A stretch of 64,000 nucleotides of DNA from contig JAEUVB010000019.1 in the NCBI GenBank assembly GCA_016786845.1, forward strand, positions 87,661 to 151,660, read 5' to 3'. The translations under genes and the position numbers were made by a program. The notes under the pieces were generated by a model. It was not told where the DNA came from and searched no databases. It saw only the letters and a program-made list of their open reading frames with translations. This DNA comes from Chitinophagaceae bacterium (GTDB taxonomy: Bacteria > Bacteroidota > Bacteroidia > Chitinophagales > Chitinophagaceae). Shown piece after piece: positions 1 to 8,533 of this stretch. Each line of letters begins with the position of its first letter. Positions within the stretch are counted from its first letter, which is position 1.

Positions 1-2211
1 TCCTGAAAAAGTAGAGCCGCTCACAAACAAGCCGCCGTTGATGGAATAAGTATAGGCCGGTGTGCCGCCACTCACATTCGCATGGATGCTCCCTGCGGTT
101 GGAAAACTACAAGAAGGATTAATGATATTAAAACTGGTAATGACCGGGACCTGTGTCACGCTCAAAGAGATGATGGTATCATGTACACAATTGTTATTGT
201 CTTTCAGATGTATGGTATAAGTACCAGCCGCCAGACCGGTGAAGGTGCCGGAAGCGCCATAAGCGCCCGCATTGAGTGCGTAGCTATAAGGAGTAGTACC
301 TCCGGTGCCGACAACTGTAATCGTTCCGGTAATAATACAGGTTGGTGATATGACCGTGGCACTTTGATAATGCAAGTTGCCGGGTGAAGTCAGGGTGGCG
401 GCAGAGGTTGCTGTACATCCATTGGCATCTTTAATGGTCACCGTATAACTTCCGGATGAAAGTGAACTGAAACTATTGCCGGAAACGAATGTGGTTCCGT
501 TGATGGAATAGATGTATGGAGTCACTCCACCACTCCCGTTGATGGTGAGTGAGCCTGAATTGCCCGCACAACTGGGTTGAACTACCGTTACAGAAGATAT
601 GTTCACGCTACCGATAGACAATACATTGACGATGGTATCTTTCAAACAATTATTGCCGTCTTTAATATGTATGGTATAGCTGCCTGCGGCCAAACCGGTA
701 TAGGAACCGCTGGTTTGAAACCCGCCCGTATTCAGCGCATAATTAATCGGGGCAGTGCCGCCAAATGCCGAAACATTGATGGCACCATTACTACTTCCAC
801 ATGTCGTATTGGTGATGGATAGGGTGTTGACGGAAATTTGACCGGGAGACGATAAGAAGATCACCATATCATCGATACAACCATTGGCATCTTTGACATG
901 TACGATATAATTACCGGGTCCGAGATTATTGATCACATTGGATGTGCCATAGACTCCGGTATTTACATTATACGTGTAAGGCGGATTGCCTCCATTCGCC
1001 GTGATGGTCACACTCCCGTTATTGGTGCCATAGCAAAGCGGATTGGTCACAACAGTACTTACTATATTCACCGGCGGTGATTGCACCAGGGTCACCACAG
1101 TATCGTCCACACAATTGTTGATGTCTTTTACATAAATCGTATAGGTACCTGCCAATAAACCGCTAAACGTATTGTTTGAAGAATATGCACCTGAATTGAG
1201 TTTGTAGACCACAGGAGGCGTACCTCCGATATAACCTGCGGTAATCACGCCACTGGGCGACCCCGCACAGCCAAATTGGGTGGTGACAGTGGCCTTGAGC
1301 GGTTGCTGAACCGTAAAAGTTAAAGTTCCTCCGGGTACCATTGCATTATTGCAATTATCGATCAAGGTATTCCCATCGCTTCCATTGACGATAGAAAGAG
1401 TATAGCTACCGGCGGGTATGGGGCCTGAAAAGTTTAAGGTAATGAGGTTGGTATAGTTGCCACCACCACTGCATGATGTGCTGCTTGCCGATGTGATACC
1501 CACGGAGGCCGGCGATAAGTTGAAGTCACTTCCATTCGCTGCCAGAGAAGAACACAATACATTTTCAGAAAGCAAAACCTTCATGCTGGTTGCACCAATG
1601 CAACCTGAGGTAATGGTATCATTTTTTAAAGTTGGGGGTACATTGTCGATCACCTGACAAGTAGAACCGGCAAAATTGATGGTGTACCCACTGGCGCTGC
1701 CCGAAGCATTATTAATCAGGATCACAAATGTTTGTCCCGCCGTCACCGGAAGTGCGCTACTAAATGAACCACCGCCGGCTCCAATAGACGCTTGAGAACT
1801 AGAAGTGGAAAGGCCCGTTAATCCGCCGGCTGTTGAATTGGCCAATGAAGCATAGTTGCATCGAATGGGTGCGAGACCACTGCCAATCGCCGAACAAGCT
1901 TTATCGGTCAGGTCCCAAACTGCAAAGTCATAATCGCTGGAACTGGCCGGGGTGATGGTGAAAATCAGATTGCCTGCAGTGGCCGTATTGATGATATACC
2001 AAACCGAATTATTTTCTCCGGTAGTGAGGCAACCCTGATTCGACGCATTGAGTTCAATCAAGGACCCCGGACCGGTATAAGAACTACTTTGAGTATAGGA
2101 ATTTTGACAAACCGGAATGGCACCCAGGCAATTCTGTACCGAAGCCTGACCTTGGGACCGGATATTCAACAGCAGTAAAAAGAGGGTAAAGAGTAGATTT
2201 TGTGGCTTCAT
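1..2211 (-). CDS. SprB-repeat surface protein, N-terminal part (3' end outside window)
   Basis: The frame is open from the ATG at 2211 to the window edge (737 codons, no stop), so the C-terminus is missing. Residues 1-22 are a signal peptide (MKPQN followed by a Leu-rich core). Next comes a Ser/Thr/Gly-rich beta-type region of about 160 residues and an Ig-like stretch. From about residue 300 there are five complete and one cut copies of a roughly 77-residue repeat (about 232 bp period), each with one early Cys, a GGTxPYxYxLN core and a closing YTIxxKDxNxC. This is the SprB repeat, known from the Flavobacterium gliding adhesin SprB and many T9SS-exported surface proteins. I infer Sec export followed by T9SS secretion, with a sorting domain beyond the edge. 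Its precise ligand is not visible. Confidence 0.85.
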   Translation of the reverse strand, partial: MKPQNLLFTLFLLLLNIRSQGQASVQNCLGAIPVCQNSYTQSSSYTGPGSLIELNASNQGCLTTGENNSVWYIINTATAGNLIFTITPASSSDYDFAVWDLTDKACSAIGSGLAPIRCNYASLANSTAGGLTGLSTSSSQASIGAGGGSFSSALPVTAGQTFVILINNASGSASGYTINFAGSTCQVIDNVPPTLKNDTITSGCIGATSMKVLLSENVLCSSLAANGSDFNLSPASVGITSASSTSCSGGGNYTNLITLNFSGPIPAGSYTLSIVNGSDGNTLIDNCNNAMVPGGTLTFTVQQPLKATVTTQFGCAGSPSGVITAGYIGGTPPVVYKLNSGAYSSNNTFSGLLAGTYTIYVKDINNCVDDTVVTLVQSPPVNIVSTVVTNPLCYGTNNGSVTITANGGNPPYTYNVNTGVYGTSNVINNLGPGNYIVHVKDANGCIDDMVIFLSSPGQISVNTLSITNTTCGSSNGAINVSAFGGTAPINYALNTGGFQTSGSYTGLAAGSYTIHIKDGNNCLKDTIVNVLSIGSVNISSVTVVQPSCAGNSGSLTINGSGGVTPYIYSINGTTFVSGNSFSSLSSGSYTVTIKDANGCTATSAATLTSPGNLHYQSATVISPTCIITGTITVVGTGGTTPYSYALNAGAYGASGTFTGLAAGTYTIHLKDNNNCVHDTIISLSVTQVPVITSFNIINPSCSFPTAGSIHANVSGGTPAYTYSINGGLFVSGSTFSG

Positions 2212-2419
2212 AAGCGTAGTAAAAGTAACAATTTATGCCGGAGGGCTTTGCGTTTTGGCGATGAAACCGAATATTTTACAATTATATGACATTGGTTATC
2301 ACCCCTTGGATTCGCTTGTTTGTACAAAAATCATACCTAAGCCCGAAGGCCGGTTTATCTGAGATCAAATCCCTGATTTACACAGTGATTTCAGTTCGCT
2401 TAAAAACTAATGAAGTAAA

Positions 2420-2450
2420 TTGTTTTATACAGGGCTAACCCTTACTTTTG
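2420..2450 (+). promoter_or_regulatory. metK promoter (Bacteroidota type)
   Basis: TTG at 2420-2422 is followed after 20 bases by TACTTTTG at 2443-2450, matching the Bacteroidota -33/-7 consensus (TTTG, about 19, TAnnTTTG). The ATG of metK follows 23 bases later, leaving a leader of roughly 15 nt, too short for a SAM riboswitch. The rest of 2212-2473 between the two divergent genes shows nothing recognisable. Confidence 0.75.
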
Positions 2451-2473
2451 CCCCACCTTAAAAAACAGTAACT

Positions 2474-3763
2474 ATGCCATACTTATTTACATCTGAGTCG
2501 GTTTCAGAAGGACATCCGGACAAGGTTGCCGATCAGATTTCGGACGCCTTGATTGATCATTTTCTAGCCTACGACCCTAATTCAAAAGTCGCTTGTGAGA
2601 CCCTGGTTACCACCGGACAAGTGGTATTGGCCGGGGAGGTTAAATCAGAAGCCTATCTCGATGTACAGGAAATTGCCCGTGAGGTGATTCGTAAAATTGG
2701 CTATACCAAAGCGGAATATATGTTTGAAGCCAACTCATGCGGTATCCTTTCGGCTATCCATGAGCAAAGTGCCGATATCAATCGTGGTGTCGATCGCAGT
2801 GTGAAAAAGGAAAGCTTCGAAGTAAAAGCCAATGCTCAAGGTGCCGGCGATCAGGGAATGATGTTTGGTTATGCTACCCGTGAAACGGAAAACTACATGC
2901 CACTCGCCCTCGATCTGGCTCATAAGATATTGCAGGAATTGTCCAAAACCCGCAGAGCCGGTAAGGAATTAAAATACCTCCGTCCTGATGCTAAAAGCCA
3001 GGTGACGATTGAATACGATGACAATAACAATCCGATTCGTATCGATACGATTGTCGTATCTACCCAGCACGATGATTTCGATAAGGATGCAAAAATGTTA
3101 GCCAAGATCAAAAAGGATATCGTGGAGATCGTGATCCCGCGTGTGAAAAAGACTTTGAAGCCGGCATTGCAAAAATTATTCAACGATAAAATTACCTATC
3201 ATATCAATCCGACCGGAAAGTTTGTGATCGGCGGACCTCATGGCGATACCGGACTCACGGGTCGTAAGATCATCGTAGATACCTATGGTGGTAAAGGTGC
3301 ACATGGTGGTGGAGCCTTCAGTGGTAAAGATCCAAGTAAGGTCGATCGCAGTGCGGCTTATGCCACCCGTCATATCGCCAAGAATTTAGTGGCGGCAGGT
3401 TTGTGCGATGAGGTGCTCGTGCAGGTTTCCTATGCCATCGGTGTGGCTCAGCCTTGCGGAATATTCGTCAACACTTACGGTACGGCCAAGGTCAACATGA
3501 CCGATGGTGAAATTGCACGTAAAGTGGAAAAGATCTTCGACATGCGTCCGTATGCTATCGAGCAACGTCTCAAATTGCGCAATCCAATCTATTCTGAAAC
3601 TGCATCCTACGGACATATGGGTCGCAAGCCGGAAACGGTGACCAAGGTCTTCAACAAAGGCAAGGCCAATGAAAAGACCATGAAAGTGGAATTGTTTACC
3701 TGGGAAAAAACAGACTATGTGGATCAGGTGAAGAAGGCGTTTGGGATAAAGAGTAGTAAGTAG
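2474..3763 (+). CDS. metK: S-adenosylmethionine synthase
   Basis: Makes S-adenosylmethionine from methionine and ATP, releasing phosphate and diphosphate; cytoplasmic, homotetramer in known members. The 429-residue product has the family hallmarks: N-terminal [12 protein letters not shown] (residues 6-17), the ATP motif GAGDQG (123-128) and the phosphate-binding [16 protein letters not shown] (278-293). Length is slightly above that of the E. coli enzyme (384) because of small insertions, as is usual in Bacteroidota. The start is fixed by the N-terminal motif and by the promoter ending 23 bases upstream. It is monocistronic, ending in a strong terminator. Identification is certain. Confidence 0.98.
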   Translation: MPYLFTSESVSEGHPDKVADQISDALIDHFLAYDPNSKVACETLVTTGQVVLAGEVKSEAYLDVQEIAREVIRKIGYTKAEYMFEANSCGILSAIHEQSADINRGVDRSVKKESFEVKANAQGAGDQGMMFGYATRETENYMPLALDLAHKILQELSKTRRAGKELKYLRPDAKSQVTIEYDDNNNPIRIDTIVVSTQHDDFDKDAKMLAKIKKDIVEIVIPRVKKTLKPALQKLFNDKITYHINPTGKFVIGGPHGDTGLTGRKIIVDTYGGKGAHGGGAFSGKDPSKVDRSAAYATRHIAKNLVAAGLCDEVLVQVSYAIGVAQPCGIFVNTYGTAKVNMTDGEIARKVEKIFDMRPYAIEQRLKLRNPIYSETASYGHMGRKPETVTKVFNKGKANEKTMKVELFTWEKTDYVDQVKKAFGIKSSK

Positions 3764-3785
3764 TTAGTACTAAGTACTAAGTAAG

Positions 3786-3814
3786 GGCCGCATTGAGAGA
3801 TGCGGCCTTTTTTT
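3786..3814 (+). terminator. intrinsic terminator of metK
   Basis: An 8-bp perfect stem (GGCCGCAT 3786-3793 with ATGCGGCC 3800-3807), 6-base loop, followed by seven T. It starts 22 bases after the metK stop codon. Confidence 0.9.
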
Positions 3815-3839
3815 ATGTGAGGTCACATTTCAAGGTCAT

Positions 3840-4070
3840 GGGCTTGGCGTGCATACTCATGGGCCTGGCGTGCATAGACACGGGCCGAGCGTGCATACTC
3901 ACGGGCCGAGCGTGCATACTCACGGGCCGAGCGTGCATAGACACGGGCCGAGCGTGCATGGTCACGGGCCGAGCGTGCATGGACACGGGCCGAGCGTGCA
4001 TAGTCACGGGCCGAGCGTGCATAGTCACGGGCCGGGCGTGCATAGTCACGGGCCGGGCATGCACGACCGT
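3840..4070. repeat. tandem array, 11 units of 21 bp
   Basis: Eleven head-to-tail units of exactly 21 bp, consensus GGGCCGAGCGTGCAT-NNN-CAC, without spacers. The first two and the last units are the most divergent. Nearly all variation lies in one trinucleotide (ACT, AGA, GGT, GGA, AGT). Because 21 is a multiple of three and the unit lacks stops, frames are open on both strands (heptapeptide repeats such as HTHGPSV on the plus strand and MHARPVS/T on the minus strand). I see no start signals that make any of them a convincing gene, so it is listed as a minisatellite. Confidence 0.9.
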
Positions 4071-4141
4071 GGGCCTCATGTTTGCGGTCTAGGCTGAGTC
4101 TCTCGCTTTGGACACAGCGGTTCATGAACAATAATTCTTTT

Positions 4142-4186
4142 GCTCCCGATGTATACCCCGGTCGATTCAATAGCGCTTTCGGGAGC
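4142..4186. repeat. short inverted-repeat element, copy 1 (GCTCCCGA ... TCGGGAGC)
   Basis: GCTCCCGAT (4142-4150) pairs with TCGGGAGC (4179-4186) across 28 bases, followed by CCTGAATC. A second copy with the same arms, similar spacing and the same CCTGAATC tail lies at 34465-34510. The rest of 4071-4327 shows only the -7-like TACTTTTG at 4316-4323 just before the next gene. Confidence 0.65.
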
Positions 4187-4327
4187 CCTGAATCCCGTTC
4201 CGGGGTGTGCGTGCGTCGACCAAGAGATACAGGTGAGCAGAATGAGAATTAGAAAGAGAAGATCATCAATGTTCATTTAGCACATTACCCTCTTTTATAT
4301 CCGTTCATTGCATTGTACTTTTGAAGT

Positions 4328-5941
4328 ATGCGCCCCTTTCTCAAATGGCTTCAACAACTTGAAGCCATCCTCAATCGTTGCGATTCGGAATCGGTAAGAA
4401 TTCAATGTGATGTACTGAAAAAATTATCTGCCCTTCCATGGTCCGATGCCGATACATTGATTCGTTACCATGAGATGCTGATGTTTCTGGCAGCTCATCC
4501 TCATGATCATCAGGTCTTGAAACTGGCAGAAAAGGAATTCGTTCGCATACGCCAATATTTCTTTGAGCAACGAAAAAAATCAAATCCGAAATACAACGAT
4601 TGCGGTCTGCCCTATACCACCATGATCACCCGATTCTCGCATGAATTGCTGATGTGGTTGGAGACCCGGCAGAAAGGGGCTTGTCGAATGAGTCTTGATT
4701 CCTTTGAATCGGATGGGGTGGAATTGAACACCCTGCTTCGATTTACCTTGCCGGCGCTCGAACGAGATGAAACTACTGCGGGGCTGTCTAATATAGATTT
4801 GTTGGATGCCTTGCATATATCGCCGAAAAATAGATTGACCTTTCTCTTGTCTCAATTTGCTCAACTGGATGCGCTCCCCTTGATCAAAGATTATTTGTTC
4901 GAATCCCTCAAATTATTTGTGGCCATTGATTTGACGCAAGCTTCCTTCTCTCGATCCTATAACCGATTACCCATCAAGGCTCATTTCTTTCATGAAGACA
5001 TATTGAAACGTTTCGATCATCAGCGATTAATGGATGATGCCTTGCCGGAACCTCTGCCACTAAAAGATGTAGATCGGGCTGAGGTCATGGATGTCATCCG
5101 AAAATCCTTGATGCTGACCATGCGGGAAACCGATCCTTCCAGTTTTACGGATCTTGAAAGTCTGCGACTGTATGAATTGGAACGGGGTATACAAATCGCC
5201 ATTTATGGTTTGAAGCCCAATCGTCAATTGGCGCTTTGTTCCTATGTGGGATATACCTTATTCAAAAACGGATTCCCGGCAGCTTACGGTGGTGCCTGGG
5301 TCATGGGCAAATCCGCTCGTTTCGGTCTCAATATTTTTGAATGCTTCCGCGGTGGAGAATCGGGTTATATGATGTGTCAGTTGCTGCGTGTCTATCGACA
5401 AGTTTTTCAACTCGATGCGATCGAAATAGAACCTTATCAATTTGGCCGCGACAATCCGGATGGGATCAAATCGGGTGCGTTCTGGTTTTACTATCGTTAC
5501 GGATTTAGACCTGCAGATGCCGGTTTACAAAAACTTGCAATCGAGGAAATGAAAAAGATCACTGCGCGCAAATCATATCGCAGTTCAGAGAAGACTTTGA
5601 TTCGTTTTACCGACAGTGAAATGGTCTTACGTTGGAATAAAAACAAACCGGTCCGCATGGTGGATGTAACCGAAAAAGTTTCTCAGATGATCCATCGAAT
5701 GTATCGCGGTGATCGGGCTTGGGCCGTAGAAGATGCAGTGAAAGATTTTAGGAGCAAGACCGGATTGCCGACGCCATTAAATGCCGCGCAACAGGAAGTC
5801 CTAATCGATGTGGCCCTCATCGCAAAGGCGTATCGTTTTACAGAGGAAGAAAAGATTTTCCTGTTGAGCGAGATGGTTAGCGTAAAACCGGTGGATCTGT
5901 ATGCTTACCAGAGATTGTTGTCGGATTTGTTTAAGAGGTAA
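4328..5941 (+). CDS. hypothetical protein with a GNAT-like C-terminal half
   Basis: I do not recognise this 537-residue cytoplasmic protein. There is no signal peptide or membrane segment. The N-terminal 250 residues are predicted mostly helical with no motif I can name. Around residues 300-400 there is a glycine-rich stretch (AAYGGAWVMG, then FECFRGGESGYMM, a helix, and AFWFYYRYGFRP) whose order of strand, glycine turn, helix and aromatic YxxxGFRP resembles the acetyl-CoA binding half of GNAT acetyltransferases. That similarity is inferred from pattern only. The start at 4328 is supported by the promoter-like TACTTTTG at 4316-4323. The gene stands alone between the tandem array and a repeat-rich spacer. 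Confidence 0.75.
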   Translation: MRPFLKWLQQLEAILNRCDSESVRIQCDVLKKLSALPWSDADTLIRYHEMLMFLAAHPHDHQVLKLAEKEFVRIRQYFFEQRKKSNPKYNDCGLPYTTMITRFSHELLMWLETRQKGACRMSLDSFESDGVELNTLLRFTLPALERDETTAGLSNIDLLDALHISPKNRLTFLLSQFAQLDALPLIKDYLFESLKLFVAIDLTQASFSRSYNRLPIKAHFFHEDILKRFDHQRLMDDALPEPLPLKDVDRAEVMDVIRKSLMLTMRETDPSSFTDLESLRLYELERGIQIAIYGLKPNRQLALCSYVGYTLFKNGFPAAYGGAWVMGKSARFGLNIFECFRGGESGYMMCQLLRVYRQVFQLDAIEIEPYQFGRDNPDGIKSGAFWFYYRYGFRPADAGLQKLAIEEMKKITARKSYRSSEKTLIRFTDSEMVLRWNKNKPVRMVDVTEKVSQMIHRMYRGDRAWAVEDAVKDFRSKTGLPTPLNAAQQEVLIDVALIAKAYRFTEEEKIFLLSEMVSVKPVDLYAYQRLLSDLFKR

Positions 5942-5962
5942 AGATTTTTTGTACAAGAGAAG

Positions 5963-6235
5963 GGAACACGGATTGGACGGATGGATAGATTAGAACGGAT
6001 GGGATGCATACCCAGTTCCGTAGGAACGGCCGACTTATAACGATGGAATTTCTTCCGTCGACTTCCGGATTAATGCTAGTTTTTACGCATGGTGTGGGGA
6101 ACACGGATTTGACGGATGGATAGATGGGGGACGGATGGGAAATTTAGTTTGACTTTTACTGATATAGATGTGAGGGGAACACGGATTGGACGGATGGATG
6201 GATGGGGACGGATGGGATATTTACAAGCTTCGGAT
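5963..6235. repeat. three degenerate copies of a GGAACACGGATT...GACGGATGG repeat
   Basis: The 394-base gap 5942-6335 holds no credible gene. It contains three copies of a roughly 50-base motif beginning GGGAACACGGATT, followed by GACGGATGGATAGAT and GACGGATGGGA: near 5965, 6098 and 6175. Between the first two is a small hairpin GTTCCGTAGGAAC (about 6015-6027). Such short dispersed repeats are common between genes in this phylum; function unknown. Confidence 0.65.
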
Positions 6236-6335
6236 GAAACAATAAACATGCCGGGGCTAAACTTATCCATCGCGATGACCATCTCAATATCACTCCAACT
6301 AAAAACTAAACATTAGTAACTTAGAATTACAAAAA

Positions 6336-6983
6336 CTAATCCTTCATCTTCAGCGTATCCCAATCCACACCAATTCTAAAAGTCTGATACAATCTTCCAT
6401 TTTCCATGTTCTCGCCATAGTGATTCGTCGCGGAATGCAATACGCCGGAAGGATAAGCCACCATACGGTTGTAGCGATAGCCGATCCGGTCGATCTCATG
6501 CCAACGACTTCTCATCTTGGAATCGATTTCCAATTGTTCCCTCAGATCGGCTAAGGACATTTTCATACGACGGGCATCAGCCGGCATAGGCGGGTTAATG
6601 AGACCACTTTCTTTATGTTGCCAGAGTGAAGTGCCACAATCGTAAGGCAATCCGGGTGTGAGGTAAATCAATACCGTAATATCATTATAGGGCTCGTCGG
6701 AATGGACTCCCGGAATTTCTTTCTTTTTCCCTTTTGAAAATCCTTGATAAAATACGCCATTTTCTTCGACCGGATCCGTGTCCCAACGAGTGATTTTAAT
6801 GCCTAGGATTCGTTCCAGTTTTTTCTTCATCCCCGATTCATGATAGACATTCCTACTGCGAAATCCAGTCACCCATTCCGGTTCATAATATTCTGCATTT
6901 TTTGCTGTTAGGTAGACCTTGTAAGGGTCGGGATAAAAATCATCTTTGACGATAACGAATCGGGAGTAGAGGAGTTTGTTCAT
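6336..6983 (-). CDS. DUF6445 family protein, 2-oxoglutarate/Fe(II) oxygenase-like
   Basis: A 215-residue cytoplasmic protein. It shows a double-stranded beta-helix iron-site pattern: HSD in the stretch VHSDEPYNDITVLIYLTP (about residues 124-141), a distal His in SGVLHSATNHYG (about 180-191), and an Arg nearby in GRLYQTFRIG, which could bind the carboxylate of 2-oxoglutarate. This arrangement matches DUF6445, a family placed with 2OG-Fe(II) oxygenases; the substrate is unknown. The gene stands alone, convergent with nothing close on its 3' side except the repeat-rich spacer. Start ATG at 6983 gives the full N-terminal domain. Confidence 0.75.
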   Translation of the reverse strand: MNKLLYSRFVIVKDDFYPDPYKVYLTAKNAEYYEPEWVTGFRSRNVYHESGMKKKLERILGIKITRWDTDPVEENGVFYQGFSKGKKKEIPGVHSDEPYNDITVLIYLTPGLPYDCGTSLWQHKESGLINPPMPADARRMKMSLADLREQLEIDSKMRSRWHEIDRIGYRYNRMVAYPSGVLHSATNHYGENMENGRLYQTFRIGVDWDTLKMKD

Positions 6984-7096
6984 AAGTGATTCATTTCTGC
7001 TATAAATGTAATGCAGGATTCAATGAATCATGACATGATAAATGTATGATATTTGTCAGTTGCCAATGAAATATGTCGGTTTGCTCAGTATAAACC

Positions 7097-7555
7097 TTAT
7101 TGATTGCTCAATGTTATCAGGTCGATTTCCGCCCGTTTTTTCAAGGCCTCATTCATCATTTCAAAACCTTTACGGGTTTGGTTGTCTATCATGTTTTTAA
7201 ACAAACCCACCAACAGGCCGCCGAAGCCTTCGCTTTGAATGAATGTACATGTGCCATTTCCATGATCAATGATTTCGAAAGCATGCAAACCATCAAACAA
7301 TCCCTTGATCCACAAATGTCCTTGCCAGCGAAAAAGGGTATTCGTTTTGAAATCTAATACTGTTGGTTTGAAGGTCATGCCTTTAGCGCCGGGTGGTTCG
7401 AGGCGTAAGCATATGTTTTGTCCGGGTTCAACCGTGCCGCTCAGATTCTTAATAAATGGATTCCAGTTTGGATAGGATGCAAAATCGGTCAATGCCTCCC
7501 ACACTTTGGCAGCCGGTGCTTGAATGTCAATTTGGGTCTTCAGTTCGTATTTCAT
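7097..7555 (-). CDS. SRPBCC (START-like) domain protein
   Basis: 152 residues covering a single START-like/polyketide cyclase fold: an opening strand TQIDIQAPAAKVWEALTDF, the F-x-x-YPxWNPF motif, a central pair of strands with LRLEPP and FRWQGHLW, and a long C-terminal helix containing MMNEALKKRAE. Such proteins bind hydrophobic ligands in a cavity; no ligand can be inferred. I chose the ATG at 7555 because the upstream extension begins with TTG and adds only seven residues unlike the family. It lies 67 bases downstream of the Crp/Fnr gene on the same strand and could be read with it. Confidence 0.85.
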   Translation of the reverse strand: MKYELKTQIDIQAPAAKVWEALTDFASYPNWNPFIKNLSGTVEPGQNICLRLEPPGAKGMTFKPTVLDFKTNTLFRWQGHLWIKGLFDGLHAFEIIDHGNGTCTFIQSEGFGGLLVGLFKNMIDNQTRKGFEMMNEALKKRAEIDLITLSNQ

Positions 7556-7621
7556 CTTGTTTGTTTTAGGATACAAAGATGATGACCGAATGCATGCATG
7601 AAATTGACAAAAGTCAAGAAT

Positions 7622-8194
7622 TTAGGCTTCCATCATTTTACGACGAATGCGACTAAAGGTCTCCGCACTCATGCCCAACATGGATGCAAGATATTGAAGA
7701 GGCACTTCATTCAGGAGGGCCGGATTGGTGTCGAGTAATAATTTATACCGATCTTCTGCCGACATCGACAGCAAACTAAAGACGCGCTCTTCAAGCATCC
7801 CAAAACATTTGGCGATAAATAGTTTTTCCAACTGATGCCATCGCGGAATAAGGTCACCGATGGATTGATAATCACTTTTTGAAATGGTAAATAATTCCGT
7901 ATCACTCAATGCCTGTATATGCCATCGGGCAGGGGTGTTGAAAATAAGGGCGCTCAGATCAGTCACAAAATAACCCTGAGTCGAAATCCATTGTGTCACT
8001 TCCTTATCGGCCTGTGTCACAAAAATGCGCAGATATCCGGAACGAATAAAACTGAGTCGCTCGCAGGCCCGACCCATTTTTAAATAGTAGTCATGCTTCT
8101 TCAGGGTTTCTGGTTTGAACAATTGCTGTATCGTTGCGATTTCATGTTCTTCCAATCCGAAGTATGATTGTATGTATTGATCCAGCTCTTGCAT
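7622..8194 (-). CDS. Crp/Fnr family transcriptional regulator
   Basis: 190 residues with the family layout: an N-terminal cyclic-nucleotide-binding beta barrel (roughly residues 25-115, with RSGYLRIFV), a dimer helix, and a C-terminal winged helix-turn-helix (roughly 145-188, VPLQYLASMLGMSAETFSRI). There are no clustered cysteines, so it is not an oxygen-sensing Fnr with an iron-sulfur cluster. Many short Bacteroidota proteins of this type lack the residues that bind cAMP, and I cannot assign an effector. It starts 3 bases after the DUF1272 gene stop, so the two are almost surely cotranscribed. Confidence 0.88.
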   Translation of the reverse strand: MQELDQYIQSYFGLEEHEIATIQQLFKPETLKKHDYYLKMGRACERLSFIRSGYLRIFVTQADKEVTQWISTQGYFVTDLSALIFNTPARWHIQALSDTELFTISKSDYQSIGDLIPRWHQLEKLFIAKCFGMLEERVFSLLSMSAEDRYKLLLDTNPALLNEVPLQYLASMLGMSAETFSRIRRKMMEA

Positions 8195-8197
8195 GTA

Positions 8198-8398
8198 TTA
8201 GTGTTGATCCGGTGTTTCTTCCTTTATCTTCCGTCGTGGCCGTCTCACGAGTTCGCCTCCGCAATTTGGACAAATATGATGAAGGGTCTCCGTACAATTT
8301 TCGCAAAAACTACATTCATACGAACAGATAAAGGCCACGCCATCCTGCAGCAGTGTGGCATTGCATTGTTCGCAAAGTGGGCGCATGTCCATACTCAT
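8198..8398 (-). CDS. DUF1272 domain-containing small zinc-ribbon protein
   Basis: 66 residues with three cysteine pairs: CEQC, CSFC/CENC and CPNC, in the order expected of the DUF1272 family, plus a basic tail RRPRRK. A structural zinc site is likely. The molecular role is unknown. It is the first gene of a two-gene unit with the downstream Crp/Fnr regulator (3-base gap), which hints at a shared regulatory function, but that is inference. Confidence 0.85.
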   Translation of the reverse strand: MSMDMRPLCEQCNATLLQDGVAFICSYECSFCENCTETLHHICPNCGGELVRRPRRKIKEETPDQH

Positions 8399-8533
8399 GA
8401 TTGATGGTTTGAGAAATTGATCTGCTTGTTATCCGCATCAAATTTAACCAAGTATTTGATCATTCTACCTACAAACAAAATATTCAACTATATTTATCCT
8501 CTACGGAAAGGATATTAATGATCTCCTGAAATC

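Noticed and set aside
2420..2473. SAM riboswitch before metK
   Set aside because: The promoter leaves a leader of roughly 15 nt, too short to hold an aptamer.
3793..4170. Open frames of 82 to 115 codons on both strands across the 21-bp array as protein genes
   Set aside because: A 21-bp unit without stops opens frames by itself; none has a promoter or start context, and all overlap each other. Kept only as a repeat, with the Ser/Thr bias noted as a finding.
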